Shown: one piece after another, positions 40,510 through 52,700 of the stretch | How the letters are laid out: the number at the start of each line of letters is the position of its first letter | How positions within the stretch are numbered: position 1 is the first letter of the stretch | Assembly (NCBI GenBank): GCA_018806915.1 | Contig: JAGKQI010000105.1 | Coordinates: 2,604,001 to 2,668,000 of the forward strand | DNA: 64,000 nucleotides | Origin: Phytophthora colocasiae | Lineage: Eukaryota > Oomycota > Peronosporomycetes > Peronosporales > Peronosporaceae | Direction: 5' to 3' | The notes under the pieces: generated by a model | Database searches by the model: none | Told to the model about the DNA's origin: nothing | The model's input: the letters and a program-made list of their open reading frames with translations, nothing else | Program-made: the position numbers and the translations under genes

Positions 40510-43500
40510 ATGAACGGAGCTGGGGGCGACGGTAGCGTTGGGGATGCCTCTATACAGCAGAAACGTGCCGCGGAGGCTAGCGAGCAGGAGCGAGTGGCAA
40601 AGCAGATGCGCACGGCAGCAGCCACTACGAGTATGGCGCAAGCCAATGCGATGGCCGCCACGCAGGCCATGTTCGGCAGTCCCCAGCAGCAAAGCAGCCT
40701 TTTTTACATGGACTCCCAGCCAATGATGCCGCAGTCGCTTCAGCTGCCAGTGCAACATTCCGTGATGCCAATGGCTTCGAGTGTTCCAGTTACTCAGGCG
40801 CAGCATGTGCAAATGCAGTTACAGCAGCGTCAGCAACAGCAGCAATACGCTGCGGCCATGGCAGGTGTGTACTAGGGCGTTCTCTGGTGTAGCTATGTAT
40901 CTCAGCACTTACGTTTGTTTGCTTATATATTGAATTCTAGCACGTCACAATGCTCAACAACAGCAACAGCAACAGCAACAACAGCAAATGGCTGCAATGA
41001 TGATGGGTCAACGGAACGCTGCTACATCACTGACTTCTGGGAACGCCCATGCAGCTTCGTTGATGGGAAACCAAGGAGCTTATTCGAGTGGAGGGACTGC
41101 ACAACCTCAGCAAACTCCAGTACCTACTGGGATGCAAAATCATGTACAACAGGTTCGGGCTGAAACTCTACCGGCTGCAGCACAGGCCTCCGTTGCTCAG
41201 ATGGCACCTGCGACTACCACCATAACGGAAGAGCCATGCATTGTGTGCGGAAAGAAGGGTGATATCTTCACATGCAATGGTGGTTGCGGTCTTCATGCAC
41301 ACCCAGCGTGTATCGGTGGAGATGCAATCTTTCCGTTTGTTGGTAAGTAGCATACCATTGCGATTTCTTGGATAGACCAATTACTTCAGTCGGGTGACTA
41401 ACTATCGTATCCTCTTTTTTTGATATTTTACTGTAGTTGGGCAGCTTTGTGGAAGTTGCTTTATTGTGCAACAGAACCGAGCGTCCCCGGAGGACTTGAC
41501 GAAAGGAGGCCCGCACGCACTTTCGGTAGATTGAATTTCCAAGGTGGTTTACGTATTTACGCTAACAGTTGACACATCTTGCTTCTTGGCAGGTACGGAG
41601 AGCGATTCTGTGCGTGAATCTAGAGACCAACAGCACCACGAATTTCGACAAGTTTGGCCACTTGGCATCGTTGCGACTGGGGGAAATTGGCTCGGTATGC
41701 TATGACGGTGCCATTAATTGTAAGAAGCAAATTCCTAATGATTTTTATGACAGATTGCAGGTTACCCAATCAAGCCATTTGCTGAAAAGTTTGTTGAGCC
41801 ATACTTGCAGCGCTGGATACGGGAGAAGCTTACAACTGCTGACAATTGGATGGTAAAAGTTCGCGAAATTTTCACTGTCATGATCGGCTTGTACAGGTAC
41901 TGAAGCTAGGCGCATTATGATTTGGGATATGTTTACTTGACACTGTCTACGTATTGCTCCCTAAAGTTTGAAAAGAGCTTGCATCGCCCATGGCCTTCAC
42001 GACAAAGTGATTGAGCTCATGAAATCGCGCAAATTTACGGTAATGGACTTCTTTGGGTGGCATCCTGCTATTGAAGGCCCCACTGTCCGGTGCTCAAGTT
42101 TGTGCGCTATCTGTGGGATCCGGAACCCACCTGAGGTTGACATTTGTTCACGTTGCAACCACAAACTCGTGTTTCCGACAGTCTTCACGAAGTACATTAG
42201 CACACTCCTCGCTGCCTTCTACGCAGGTGGGCTTGCTGTACTTGAATTGCTGTTCGTGGTATTACCACCTGAAGGAAGTACTTATCATTACCGACGTTTT
42301 CTTTTTGACAGAGGAGGTCGGGATTCCACTTGGTGCTTCAACACTGGATGTGTTTGCGCATACAAATACAGTTCGGGGATTCTATAAAGGACTTAAGCCG
42401 TTTGACGCTGATGGTTTGTCCTGGGAACAATTTATGGATCAGTAAGTATCACGTTTTTCTATGTATTGAGTGCCCAGCGTGGGCTGATCTAACGGGTGTT
42501 TATTGCTGCCCATTTATTGTACTATATAGACTGCGAATGATTTTTGGACTTCTGGATATTATGAGCAATTTTGGAACCTTGCAGCTCAACCCAGACCTGT
42601 TCGTTCCAGAGGTCAACATCATTTTCACTGCTGCATACGTGAATCAAGCAATGGTAACCAGTGAGTACGAGGTCTTGGGAAAGTTTCTCCAGTGCATGAA
42701 GCTTTTCGGCAATGCGAAATGTGAGGAGAACAAAAACATGATCGAATCTTGCGAGCGCTACTTGCTTTTCAAACATCTCTCAAATGGGAGTTGGTGCAAG
42801 ACGAATGGCTCGACAGTGGATCAATATAAGGCAACAGTCACCTGCTCGAAGTAAGTTGCACATGAATTCACTGGTTATTTACGCTGACTAATGAATTTAT
42901 TTTTTGGTCTCGTTTAGAGCACTCCTCGTCCCCAAGTTTCGAGGTTATGGTCCGATTTCGCATGATTTCCAACGACTCCTAGAGAAGTGGGCTCGCAATG
43001 CAGCACCAAAACTTCCATCAGCTGCCATGACTGGGGCAAGGCAACCCGTGGAAACCAGTAAATTGAAACTGCTCGCATCGGGAGCAACCGTAAAGAGAAA
43101 CACACAAACGCGACTTAAGCGCCTTGAGTCACTGTACAAGGTACGAGACGCCATTACTGAAGCCAAAGCTAGACAAACCTAACGTTTATATGAATGGCGT
43201 TACAGCGGCAAGTTGCTCCGAAGGAGGGCAATTCCTCTTTGGATTCGTTGATGGCCGACAGGATGAAGCACCTTCTAAAAGTTAAGGTACCAAGTGTTAT
43301 CCTCTATTGTGTGGCATCTACTGTACTTACACTAACTTTATTTACCTTTAAGAAAATTGAAACTGAGGCAAAAGCAGCAGCGGCAATTGTTAAGAAAGAG
43401 GACACCGAGATGGATGTCAACAAAGAGGACCATACCACCAAGGGGAATGTCAAAATGGAGCCACTGATTAAGAAAGAAGATGGGACGTCTGATGTTGCGA

Positions 43501-43826
43501 CCGACTCAGAGGATATCAAGCTCGAGCTTCAGACTGCAAGTGCTACTGGTGAGGTTGACAGGCACGACGACGACGATGACATGCTTACAAGCATGAGCTT
43601 GAACGAGGATCTGGAAATATTTGATGGTCTTCAATTTGAGGACGGTGGTGGCGTAATTGACATGAGTTTCCACACGTTGGGTCGCCCTGGAGATGCTGAT
43701 AATGACAGTGGAGAGCACGTAATGGAGGACGCTGATGACACGGATGCACCTGCGCAAGATGAAGATGAAACAATCGACGACCATGTGGTTGACGATGACG
43801 ATGATGACAACGAAGACGCCAGATGA
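40510..43826 (+). CDS. Gln-rich PHD-finger protein with zinc-ribbon-like motif and acidic tail (unknown)
   Basis: Eleven exons: 40510-40864, 40941-41342, 41437-41525, 41593-41719, 41761-41896, 41967-42226, 42312-42441, 42530-42850, 42918-43140, 43206-43286, 43353-43826 (865 aa). The N-terminus is Gln/Ala/Met-rich. A C4HC3 PHD finger follows (CIVCGKKGDIFTC, NGGCGLHAHPAC, LCGSC; about residues 245-295). A second Cys-pair motif (CAICGIRNPPEVDICSRC) lies near residue 415. The last 160 residues are highly acidic. If the 43141-43205 intron is retained, the protein would stop at 43182 (694 aa). A further alternative intron (about 43785-43849) would swap the last residues. PHD fingers usually read histone H3 tails; the rest is not recognised. 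Likely nuclear, by composition. Confidence 0.7.
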
Positions 43827-43971
43827 AGAAACTCCTCTGCAGGAAATACAGGCGGCGACTTTGATTGAGGACACAGTTGACACAGCAAGCACTCATGATG
43901 TGTTGACAGATTTCCCTGAAATGTAACGCGCAACTTGACCAAATTTCACAACGTCTTAGTGCTAGTAGAGC

Positions 43972-46583
43972 TCATAGCAGCCCGATGAATTGACCTAAAT
44001 CTTTCTCTCCCGGTTTTCTATACGTAATTGGAGACTGAGCCTTCTCTTGGCTCTCAGTGATTTCTTCTTCGGTGAGCTCTAGGAATGAGCGTAGGCCCTC
44101 CCACGCTGCTCGGGACTGCGGAAAGAAGAATCTGTCAGATCTGATAATGGGGGAGGATACGAAAACAGGATAACATTACCTGAACGTGGTAATCCAGCTC
44201 CAAATTTGCCAAAGAAAGCAACGCTGTCTTAAAGTTTGCAGTCTTCCCGGTATCCATCCGTTTGGTCTCCACCTTCAAGCTGTTTGCGATGAACTGAACT
44301 TGTTCCTTGGCCTGGTTCATACGGTCCTCAGCCTGCGTAGGAACCACGTTTCGTACTAGGTAATGACTCGAGAAATTGTAATCACATTATGCAGTGAACC
44401 TACCGACGCCATTTTTTGTTCTGCTCGCATGGCTGATGCTGCCGCCCCACTGCTAGCTCGCGCAGCTGCAAAACGCTCTTTATTGCGTTGCATGCTTGCA
44501 TTTGCTTGCTGAACCTCGTGAATTGCGGATTCACGGTTGTGCATTACCGTCTGTGCATAATACAAGTGTCAGCACAAAGATATCAAGCCTGTATCTTGGA
44601 GTGTTGTTACGACCTCATACCTTGACAGCATCAACCTTGCCTGCCTGGTATCTAACGATCGATACGTACATGGACAACAGTTTATCCAACTGATAGGACA
44701 GTTTTCAAGGTTAATTCCGGCATGTTACTCTAAACCATGAATTCGGTGCATCGCGTACCTGGTCCTGGTAAATATTTGATACAGTCTCGAAGTGGTCACC
44801 GGCAACCTAAATGTACCAAATGCAAGCAATCAGTGCTGGCATTCCATTTGTAATCGTATTGGCAACTAGATTTACCTCAGCGAGTTGTTTCATGTCTGGG
44901 TCTCTCTTTTCATGCTCGGATAAAGCCGACAAATAGCTTCCAAAGCGCGACATCTCGTATCCTTCACTGCGTTGAGCAGCGTAGACAATGTCGGAACAGC
45001 GGGTTACCTCTCGAATACGCTTCTCGTACTCATCGATGTGTTGACCAATCTGTTCGCAGCATTCATATCAGCCCATAAGACAGATACACGAAATACTAAC
45101 CGTGCTTACCCTTGCATAGTCATCGTCAGTCTTGATCTCAACTTGCTGAACGTTTGAAGACAGGAACATGCCGTCCCTCAAGGAACTCCACAAAGAGCTC
45201 ACTGAAGCGGGGGTTGGGACATACGTAGCGGCAATAGACGCCACCTTGAGCAGTTCCTTTCCCGCGATAAGGCCCTGTTGCCAGAACAATGTAGAGAAAT
45301 TAGTAAAACCCAAAGGATCATCTACAATCTGTAGTATTTCACGAACCTCAGTACTTGCAGTAAGGACGATCTGCAACTCGAGGGTCTGAGATAACTTCTC
45401 GTGACCGCACACTTCGTTCTGCAACATAACAGAAAGCAAGTTAAGGAGATATTCTCTACAGCTGAAGGCTGGTAAATGGTCTTTGCACTGTACAATAAAG
45501 TGCTCTAAGGCTTGTCGACGCTCTTCAACGAACGTTGCATCCATGTTTCCGGTCCAACGCTTCTCCGGCAATGGGGGGATAATTGTGCCTGCAGAGTCCA
45601 GTTACATTGGCTTGTCAGTACTGACACCGTCGAAAATACTCAAGGTAGCAAAAATTACCTCGAAAGTGCATCAGCAACCTCTGGTGGAGCCATTCCAAAT
45701 CACTATACCTTCGCTTGACTTGTGCTGTGGTGCAGGGGAAATGCGAGCAGTTCGTCTGTATCAAAACCACATACACGACTTAGCATGTTTACTCAGCATA
45801 TATCCAGTATTTATATGTATTTCGAAGTAATTGTCCCGATCTCACCTTTGTAGAGATCACGTATTGTGTGTAGCGTGAATAGCCAGACCCAACGACTACC
45901 GGCGTACTCACAGACACTTCAAACGTTCTCTCAAAATCCGCTGCCGCCTCCTCCGGTAACTAAAATCATAAAAAAAACATTAGACCAGTCTCAGTTCGCG
46001 GCAGATACACCTCAAGTATTCTTGCCCAACTTACCACATTGTCAACTGGTTGTTCCAGCTGAAAATCTGCCAACGGCAGGGGTTCCCCCGAGTAGAGACT
46101 CTGCATCTGACACTTGCCAGTGCTCTGTACCAGCGCCACAAGTTTCATGGCCACAAACCAGCAGTCCTTGTTCAGTTTCTCTTGAGACTTTCCTCCGCTC
46201 GCCAGTCGCCAGATCTGCACCGTCCGAACATCTCAGTCTCTTTGAAGTTGCCACTCTCCCAAACTCTCCTAATTCTCCTACCTCTCGATTAGCATCATTC
46301 ATCAGCCTTGCACGACGGATAAACGCCGCTCCTTCCGTTCCTCCAATGTAACCATCGGAATCTGTATCCACCTGCAAACAACGGAACACAAACAATTCTT
46401 TAGGCGAGAACAAATAAAAACGATATGACAAAAAAAAACTGAAATCCTGTTAACACGCACAACATGAAAGAGCTTGGAGTAAAGCACGCCCTCCTCACTG
46501 TGGAACTTGATTGGTCCATTAACGAACGCGATATTGAACTCTCCACTGCCGCCGCTCGTCGAGGAGCGCCCCATTGCCAACAT
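43972..46583 (-). CDS. Sorting nexin with EH, PX and BAR domains
   Basis: Thirteen exons (5' to 3'): 46461-46583, 46282-46371, 46035-46214, 45846-45959, 45659-45755, 45347-45588, 45110-45274, 44876-45049, 44759-44806, 44621-44689, 44404-44550, 44180-44332, 43972-44115; 581 aa. The N-terminal EH domain has YSKLFHVVDTDSDGYIGG (Ca-loop-like), REIWRLASGGKSQEKLNK and CWFVAMKLVAL. The PX domain has FEVSVSTPVVVGSG, VKRRYSDLEWLHQRLL and IIPPLPEKRW, matching the PI3P-binding RRYSD and the proline loop. The C-terminal helices (YEKRIREVTRCSDIVYAAQR to LANLELDYHV) fit a SNX-BAR. The predicted role is endosomal tubulation with EH-mediated binding of NPF motifs. Codon phase holds at all 12 joins. Confidence 0.85.
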
Positions 46584-46779
46584 CCTACAGTACTAATTTC
46601 AAACTACGTTCTCTTTTTTTTGCCATTTCTTCAAGAATCAGACATTTATGTACAACACATAACTCGTTTCTAATTGGTTAAAAAGATAAACCAAGTGTCG
46701 AAAGAAAAAAAAAAAGAGGCGCGACCTCAGTTAAGATTTCGCGCCCAAGCAGCTTCAAGCCGTTCCTCTTGTCTTCATT

Positions 46780-47827
46780 ATGCGTAGTTATTCGCGCGAT
46801 ATTACTCTTGGCAGCTCCAGCCACCGCCTCGGTGCGGCATCAGATGTGGGCTTTGGCGGGACACCTGCGAATGAGCGTCGCTTTACGAAGAAACGGAGCT
46901 CTCATCGACGCATGCGGATCTCCAAGGAGTGCGTTCTTCAACTTGTCCTAAATTTCACATATGTTTATGCTTAATATTTCTTATTTATTCAGATCCATGA
47001 ATCGCTTAGTGATGGATTATCTTGTGGGAAAAGGTTACCGAGAGGTGGCGGAGGCTTTCTGGTGTGATTCGGGCACAAAACGTGAGTTACTTTTTACTTT
47101 TCCAGTGTCACAGCTTCAACTTGGTTGATAATGGATGTTTTTTTTTTTTTCTGTAGCCCACGTGGACTTGCAATCAGTGCAGGAACGCATGAGCATCCAG
47201 CAGCTGCTACTCAAGGGTCAGATCCAGAAAGCACGCAGCAAACTGGCAAGTATGGACCCTGAGTTCCTCGATAAGAACAATGGGATGGACTTCTTGCTGA
47301 CAAAGCAAGAGCTCATTGAGCTGATTAAAGCTCACAGTATCGAAGAGGCGTTGCAGTTTGCTATCAAGAACCTTGCACCCTTTGGCCAGAAAAGCGTGAG
47401 TGGGTTATCATTAAGCTACTGGATGAGAGGTAAAATGGCGTTGACTTCTAGTGTCTCTGTGTTTTGGTGTTGGTATGCAGCCTCAATTTCTCCACGAAAT
47501 TGAACGAACAATGTCCGTTATTGCGTTCAAGAACCCGTCGGAGTCACCACTCGGCCATTTACTGGAGCAGGCTCAACGCCGTCGGGTGGCTGACGAGGTT
47601 AACTCCGCAATCTTAAGAAGCCAAAAGCAAGAGCTAGGTGAGTTTGAATGTTGTACAGACGTATTTGGCACTTCAATGCGGACTCACAACTACATGTATA
47701 TATTGAACCCGTTCCAGAGCCAATGCTACCTTCGATGGTTCAGCACTTCCACTTTATGAAGGATCAGTTGGAAGCCAAGCTTAATCGTCGCTCACATGGC
47801 ATTCGGGTTGAAGAGTCGACGCATTAA
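46780..47827 (+). CDS. GID8: GID8/TWA1-like subunit of the CTLH E3 ligase
   Basis: Scaffold subunit of the GID/CTLH ubiquitin ligase. Exons: 46780-46928, 46993-47081, 47157-47395, 47481-47637, 47718-47827 (247 aa). A LisH motif (SMNRLVMDYLVGKGYREVAE) is followed by CTLH (VQERMSIQQLLLKGQIQKAR to LTKQELIELIKAHSIEEALQ) and CRA (ERTMSVIAFKNPSESPLGHL). The order and spacing match yeast and human GID8. The N-terminal 45 residues (Ser/Arg-rich) are extra. A poly-T tract precedes the third exon. Confidence 0.92.
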
Positions 47828-47991
47828 GGCGGTGGCTGTGTTCCAAGCTTGCCTGCTGGCCAAATGGGTTGCATTTCGCCTTCTCATCCACATTTCCAGT
47901 ATGTTTGCATGTGTTGCATATAATTTTCTACGTACCAAACTTGGAAGTGTGTTAGCTTCCTAAAAAAATAATTTATAATAACCTTGCATCT

Positions 47992-49626
47992 TCATTGTCT
48001 CGGTTCTTCGTAAAGGTGCTCAATTGTCAGTAATCGCCTTGTTAGAGGTGCTGCACTGTAAGGAAACAAGTCTGCCGTAGCAAGCCGATCAATTTCCAGC
48101 CGAAGGCGAATGAGCATGCTCATTACGCTTTCAAGTTTGCCTTCCGTCTCTAGCTTTGACTTGCTGGCGTTCCAGTTCGCGCTAAGACGCCGGGTATATC
48201 GCATCAGATACTCCAGCATTTGCGTTTCTGAAAAATAAAAGCTGTGTAAGAAAGCAATTTCCAAAAAATAACGAAGCCAGAAGTTTCAGACTTACCATTG
48301 GAGACAAGGAGGTCAAGTACCACCAAGTGATCCCGCCCAAGCGTGACCACCAGATCAGCAAAAATCAAGTCTGGGTCATATTCGGGCATCATGTATGCAG
48401 AAATCGATGGAAACTGCTGAGTAAGGATGTCGTCAATACCATTGGTATTTTCGACTAGAGCTATCGACCGTGTGATACCATTCAGAACTTCGATCATTAT
48501 ATCATCTTGTTCAGTAAGCACCACGAAAAGTTGTTGTCTGGTGGGGAATCGATTTAGACTCCGTGAACGTCCACTCATTCTTGCAGATTGAAACACATCG
48601 ACGTTCAAATTCCTCGGTTTAGCTGCCAGGGCCTCAATATAAGCGACTCCCATTCGGGTTAAACAGAGAAACCACTGCTGCAAGAATGGGTACCGACTCG
48701 ACACTGCAATGAAAGCTGCTTGGCTCATATTTGAAACCTCCTCGTCATTAAGTAACCGCAGTGCGTTTGAAGCACAAGATGACTCGGTCAGCCACACCAA
48801 ACACGACTCCAGCCACCTTGAATACTGATCCTCCAAAAACGTTTCGTTACCATGTCGTTTCTGGTCCATCCAAAACTTGACGAGATGCTGGAAATCACCC
48901 ACAAGACGGAGGACTGCGCATGATACAAATGTTGGTTGCGAAGCGTAGTCCATTTTCACAAAAACCTCGCCCACAAGCAGTGTAATCAGTTCACTCAATA
49001 CCACTTCATCGGACGTCTCAATCTCCAGTGTACCAAGGCATTTCACAAATTCACTCAGAAACACCAACGCTTCGTACTGAACTGAGTACGACATAGTCGC
49101 AGTACCTTCTGATTCACCACTTCCGGAGCGCTGCCTTGGCATGAAAACATTGTGAATCATATCTCTCACTTGTTCCAGGTTCTTCAGCAGTTCTTCCAAA
49201 TACGAAACCTTGATAATGAGCCCTGCTGAGTCTTTCGCTTGATCACTCAACTGCTCCCCATTCGCTACGAGATTCTGGAGAAGCTGTAAACGAAATCCAC
49301 TCGCTTCTCGTCTCCACTCAGAAGAAGATACACTTAAGAGAGCTCTAGCATAGGTAAAAAACCAGCAACAATTAGTAGTGCTTTACTACATGTACAACGA
49401 ATTCGACAATTTCTCACCTTACAACAGTATTGACACATTGCGATTTCTCCATTCTCCCTTCTACAAAAGCCTTCAGTAGCTCCTCCTTTGCAGCATACAC
49501 CACAAGTACATCCTCGTGCTCAAGATAACTCAGTAGTGACCTTAGTGCATCGCTAAACCCTCGACTGCGGCCTCGAAGCGCTGCCGAGGACTCGGATATG
49601 CGGCGGATTGCTACACACCAATCCAT
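47992..49626 (-). CDS. LINES-like protein
   Basis: Three exons (5' to 3'): 49418-49626, 48296-49344, 47992-48227; 497 aa, mostly alpha-helical with no membrane segment. The C-terminal end (HLVVLDLLVSN joined to ETQMLEYLMRYTRRLSANW) resembles the C-terminal domain of Lines homologues, where a short LDFL / EYLLRYL signature is conserved. The long middle exon is not recognisable by eye. The first ATG in frame is at 49626. It starts 80 bp from the divergent ankyrin gene. Lines function is poorly defined in general, so no pathway is assigned. Confidence 0.6.
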
Positions 49627-49706
49627 CAGTATCTCGTCGCCTTTTCCACCAATCACAGACTAGAAACGATCTTGAAAAGCCGCATATCTTACTCTGCTTG
49701 ACAATC
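49627..49706. promoter_or_regulatory. Compact divergent promoter (LINES-like / ankyrin gene)
   Basis: Only 80 bp separate the two start codons. A CCAAT box (49649-49653, CCACCAATCACAG) is the sole recognisable element. The two 5' untranslated regions must be extremely short or overlap. Confidence 0.45.
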
Positions 49707-52700
49707 ATGATGAACATGACGGAAGCGACGGACTCAGATTCAGACATCGCGTTCGCAGCGAAAGGCACGAAGACGTCCCTTTGGTCCGGTGCAGCGTACT
49801 CCACTGCCATTGGCAAGTCCATGCGAGCTATGATGACGAGCAGCAGATTGCGAACAGGAAGGCAACAGACTCCAGTCGGTTCCAGTTTCGGGCTGGAACT
49901 GTTTGCTGATGCTGTAGCTCGAAAGGATAAGGAGAAAATGCTGGATGCACTAGCAAAAGATCCGGGTATTTTGCGACAAAGTGATAAGGTATTTGTCTGC
50001 AGTAATTTATTGAAAGGGGGTGTTAAACTGGTGTTTGTTTTCGGAAGGACGACTGGCTGCCATTGCATCATATGTGTGCTCTACGGCCGAACTATCGATA
50101 TGTCGATATGATGACCATGGCGATTAATACATATCCGGAGGCGACTCGATGCGTGGACAAGGTACGGAAGTCAAGATGAGATACAGTAATTGCTACGTCT
50201 GCTGAGTTCTTTGCGGTATTTTTTGTAGATCGGACGAACGCCACTTCATATTCTGTGCGAGAACTCATGCGTAACAGTTCAAGCACTTGGGGTGTTTGCT
50301 ACATCACTTGGAGCTGCGCTTATACAGGATAGCCACGGGAACGTGCCTCTCCATAGTCTATGTCGCAACTCGTCGTGTGATGTCAGCTTGATCAAGAAGC
50401 TGACACCGGACAAATCTACTTATGCGGTGATCAATGACGTAAGCACGCGCTCGTCAAAGATATCTAACGGATGCTAAACAAACCATTATATGATAGGAAG
50501 GACAAACTCCGCTTCACTCTTTGGTGACTGCTGAGACCCCTCTCAAAAAGGAGGTGTTCTATCACTTGGTTGAAACATTTCCCAATACGACATTGATGCG
50601 GGATTTGGTAAGGGTATTTCATGTTCTGTCGGTATCAATTTCAAGTCTTCACTTTATTACTTCAGATGGGGCGGACTGTTCTGCACTGGATTTGTGAACG
50701 CCAAGAATTGGACATGGATATTATTCAAGCGCAACTAACCTCAGCTGCTGACGCAGTTTCTCTTGCTGACACCGTAAGTCCTGATCTCCACGAAGTTGCA
50801 GCAATTGTGTCTTATCATGTCTGCTTTTATTTCTCGTGTTAGAATGGAGACTTGCCACTCCACGTACTCTGCCAGAATGAGAACCTTACTCGTGATTTAC
50901 TGCATCTGATGCTTCAAGCCCACCCAGAAAGCGTATATTCTCTGGGAAAGGTTGGTCGTATCTTCGCTTTATGATTTGCCGGGTCCGTCACAAGATAACT
51001 CTTGAATGTTCTCTGGTGGCAGAATGATCTATCACCCCTTCACTTTCTCTGCTCGAACGAAAGCTGCAATACCGACTTGCTAACCGAGATTTTCGCTTTT
51101 GATAACGACAATTCTACATGCACCAGACCTGACTCAGTACGATTTGTTTACATTTTAGTGCTTAGCCAGGAGACTCACATCTTGTTTACCAACCACTAGT
51201 TTGGGGCTACAGCCTTGCACTTGGTCTGTATGAACGAGTCAATCTCAACTGAAACGTTGCGCACGATTCTGCTTATGTGCTGTGAGGATTCTTTTATCCC
51301 AGATGTGGTAGGTTTTTATTCTGTTCATCCGGGTCTTCTTGAAAACTCAGATCCTAATTTGATGTAGCACGGACGTTCACCGCTGCATTACTTGTGTATG
51401 AACCGCACGGTGTCGTCGGAGCTACTTTGGCTTTTCTTCGATCGAGTCCATGATCTCGTCCGTCAAGTTGACAAGGTATCCGATATTGTATTTCCCCTAT
51501 AAACTGAAGAAAAAATGCTTCTAAGCGTATGATTTTATAGGACGAAAGAACACCGCTCCACTACCTTTGCAGCAACATCAACGTGACACCGCGTTTGATT
51601 GAAATCCTGTTCGATAGCTGGCCAAGTGCAGCGTTGGTGGCAGATCAGGTACGGCTTGGTAAACGATTTCCCCAGTATTATGATTGTTGTGCTCACTACA
51701 ATTTCATTAGGATTTCAAATTGCCCGTCCAATACTTAGTGGACAACCCATCATCAACACCTGAGACCACGGCACTACTAATATGTGGACCCGCTTCATAT
51801 CGTCACCGCTATGAGTTCCTTAGTGTCAATGGACAGTGCGTCTGCTTCACACAAGGCAACGAGGTGATTTACGTCCAAACGAATCTAGCCATGGACACCA
51901 ACACAGCCATGAAAGTGCTTGTGAACTTTTATTCATCTCAAAGCTGTGCAGAACACGAGCAGAAAATGCTTCTTCGTCTGAGAACAGCGGTGAGTTGCTC
52001 ATTCCATTGTGGGTCTTTTAGTTCTGCTGACTGTGTGCTTTTAGGCTGAGATTCGAGACGACAACTTCTCTCCAACTGTGCATGAAACCTTTGAAAACGC
52101 AAAGAGACGAGTGATTCTCCGCAGTATTGATATCGCACCCGAAGATCACACCGGGTACGTTGTTCACTATTTCAAACTAAATGTGAAAGCTACCGACACA
52201 ACTCATAGCATCATTGCGGACACGAGTAGCGATGGCACAATTACTCTGAACTATGCTTTAGTGATGGAAGCTCCATTGTATACACTCGAAGGATTGAGAG
52301 CAGAAAAATTGTGTGATATTGAGGCAGTCACAGCAATTGTCACGGAACTTGCAAATTGCTTGCTCTTCTGGCATCGCGACGCGCGCATGGTTCATGGAAA
52401 CATTGTACGCCCCTTTTAAAATGCTTGGTAAAGTGCAAATGCTGATCGAAATGGAATGTACTACCAGGTGCTGCAAAACGTGGGACAGTTTGAAGACCGA
52501 GGTCTTTGCCTTTATAACGTCAGCACTAGCCGAGAGCTTTACGAACAACGCCCCATCGGCTCCTATGCTATTGCATTAAGCTCATGTGCACCGGAGGCTG
52601 CCAGGGCTTTCGTTGCTAAGGAAGAATTCATACCAACGCAAGAATCCGATATATGGCAGTTTGGTTGTCTTGTGTACGTACAGGAAGTAGTTTCTTGGCG

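Noticed and set aside
43194..43826. Separate 210-aa acidic protein gene
   Set aside because: Its first codons overlap a good intron and the frame fits as the last exons of the PHD gene; kept only as an alternative.
52405..52434. A 30-bp intron in the ankyrin/kinase-like gene
   Set aside because: Too short for splicing; the 63-bp alternative ending at 52467 keeps the frame and was used.
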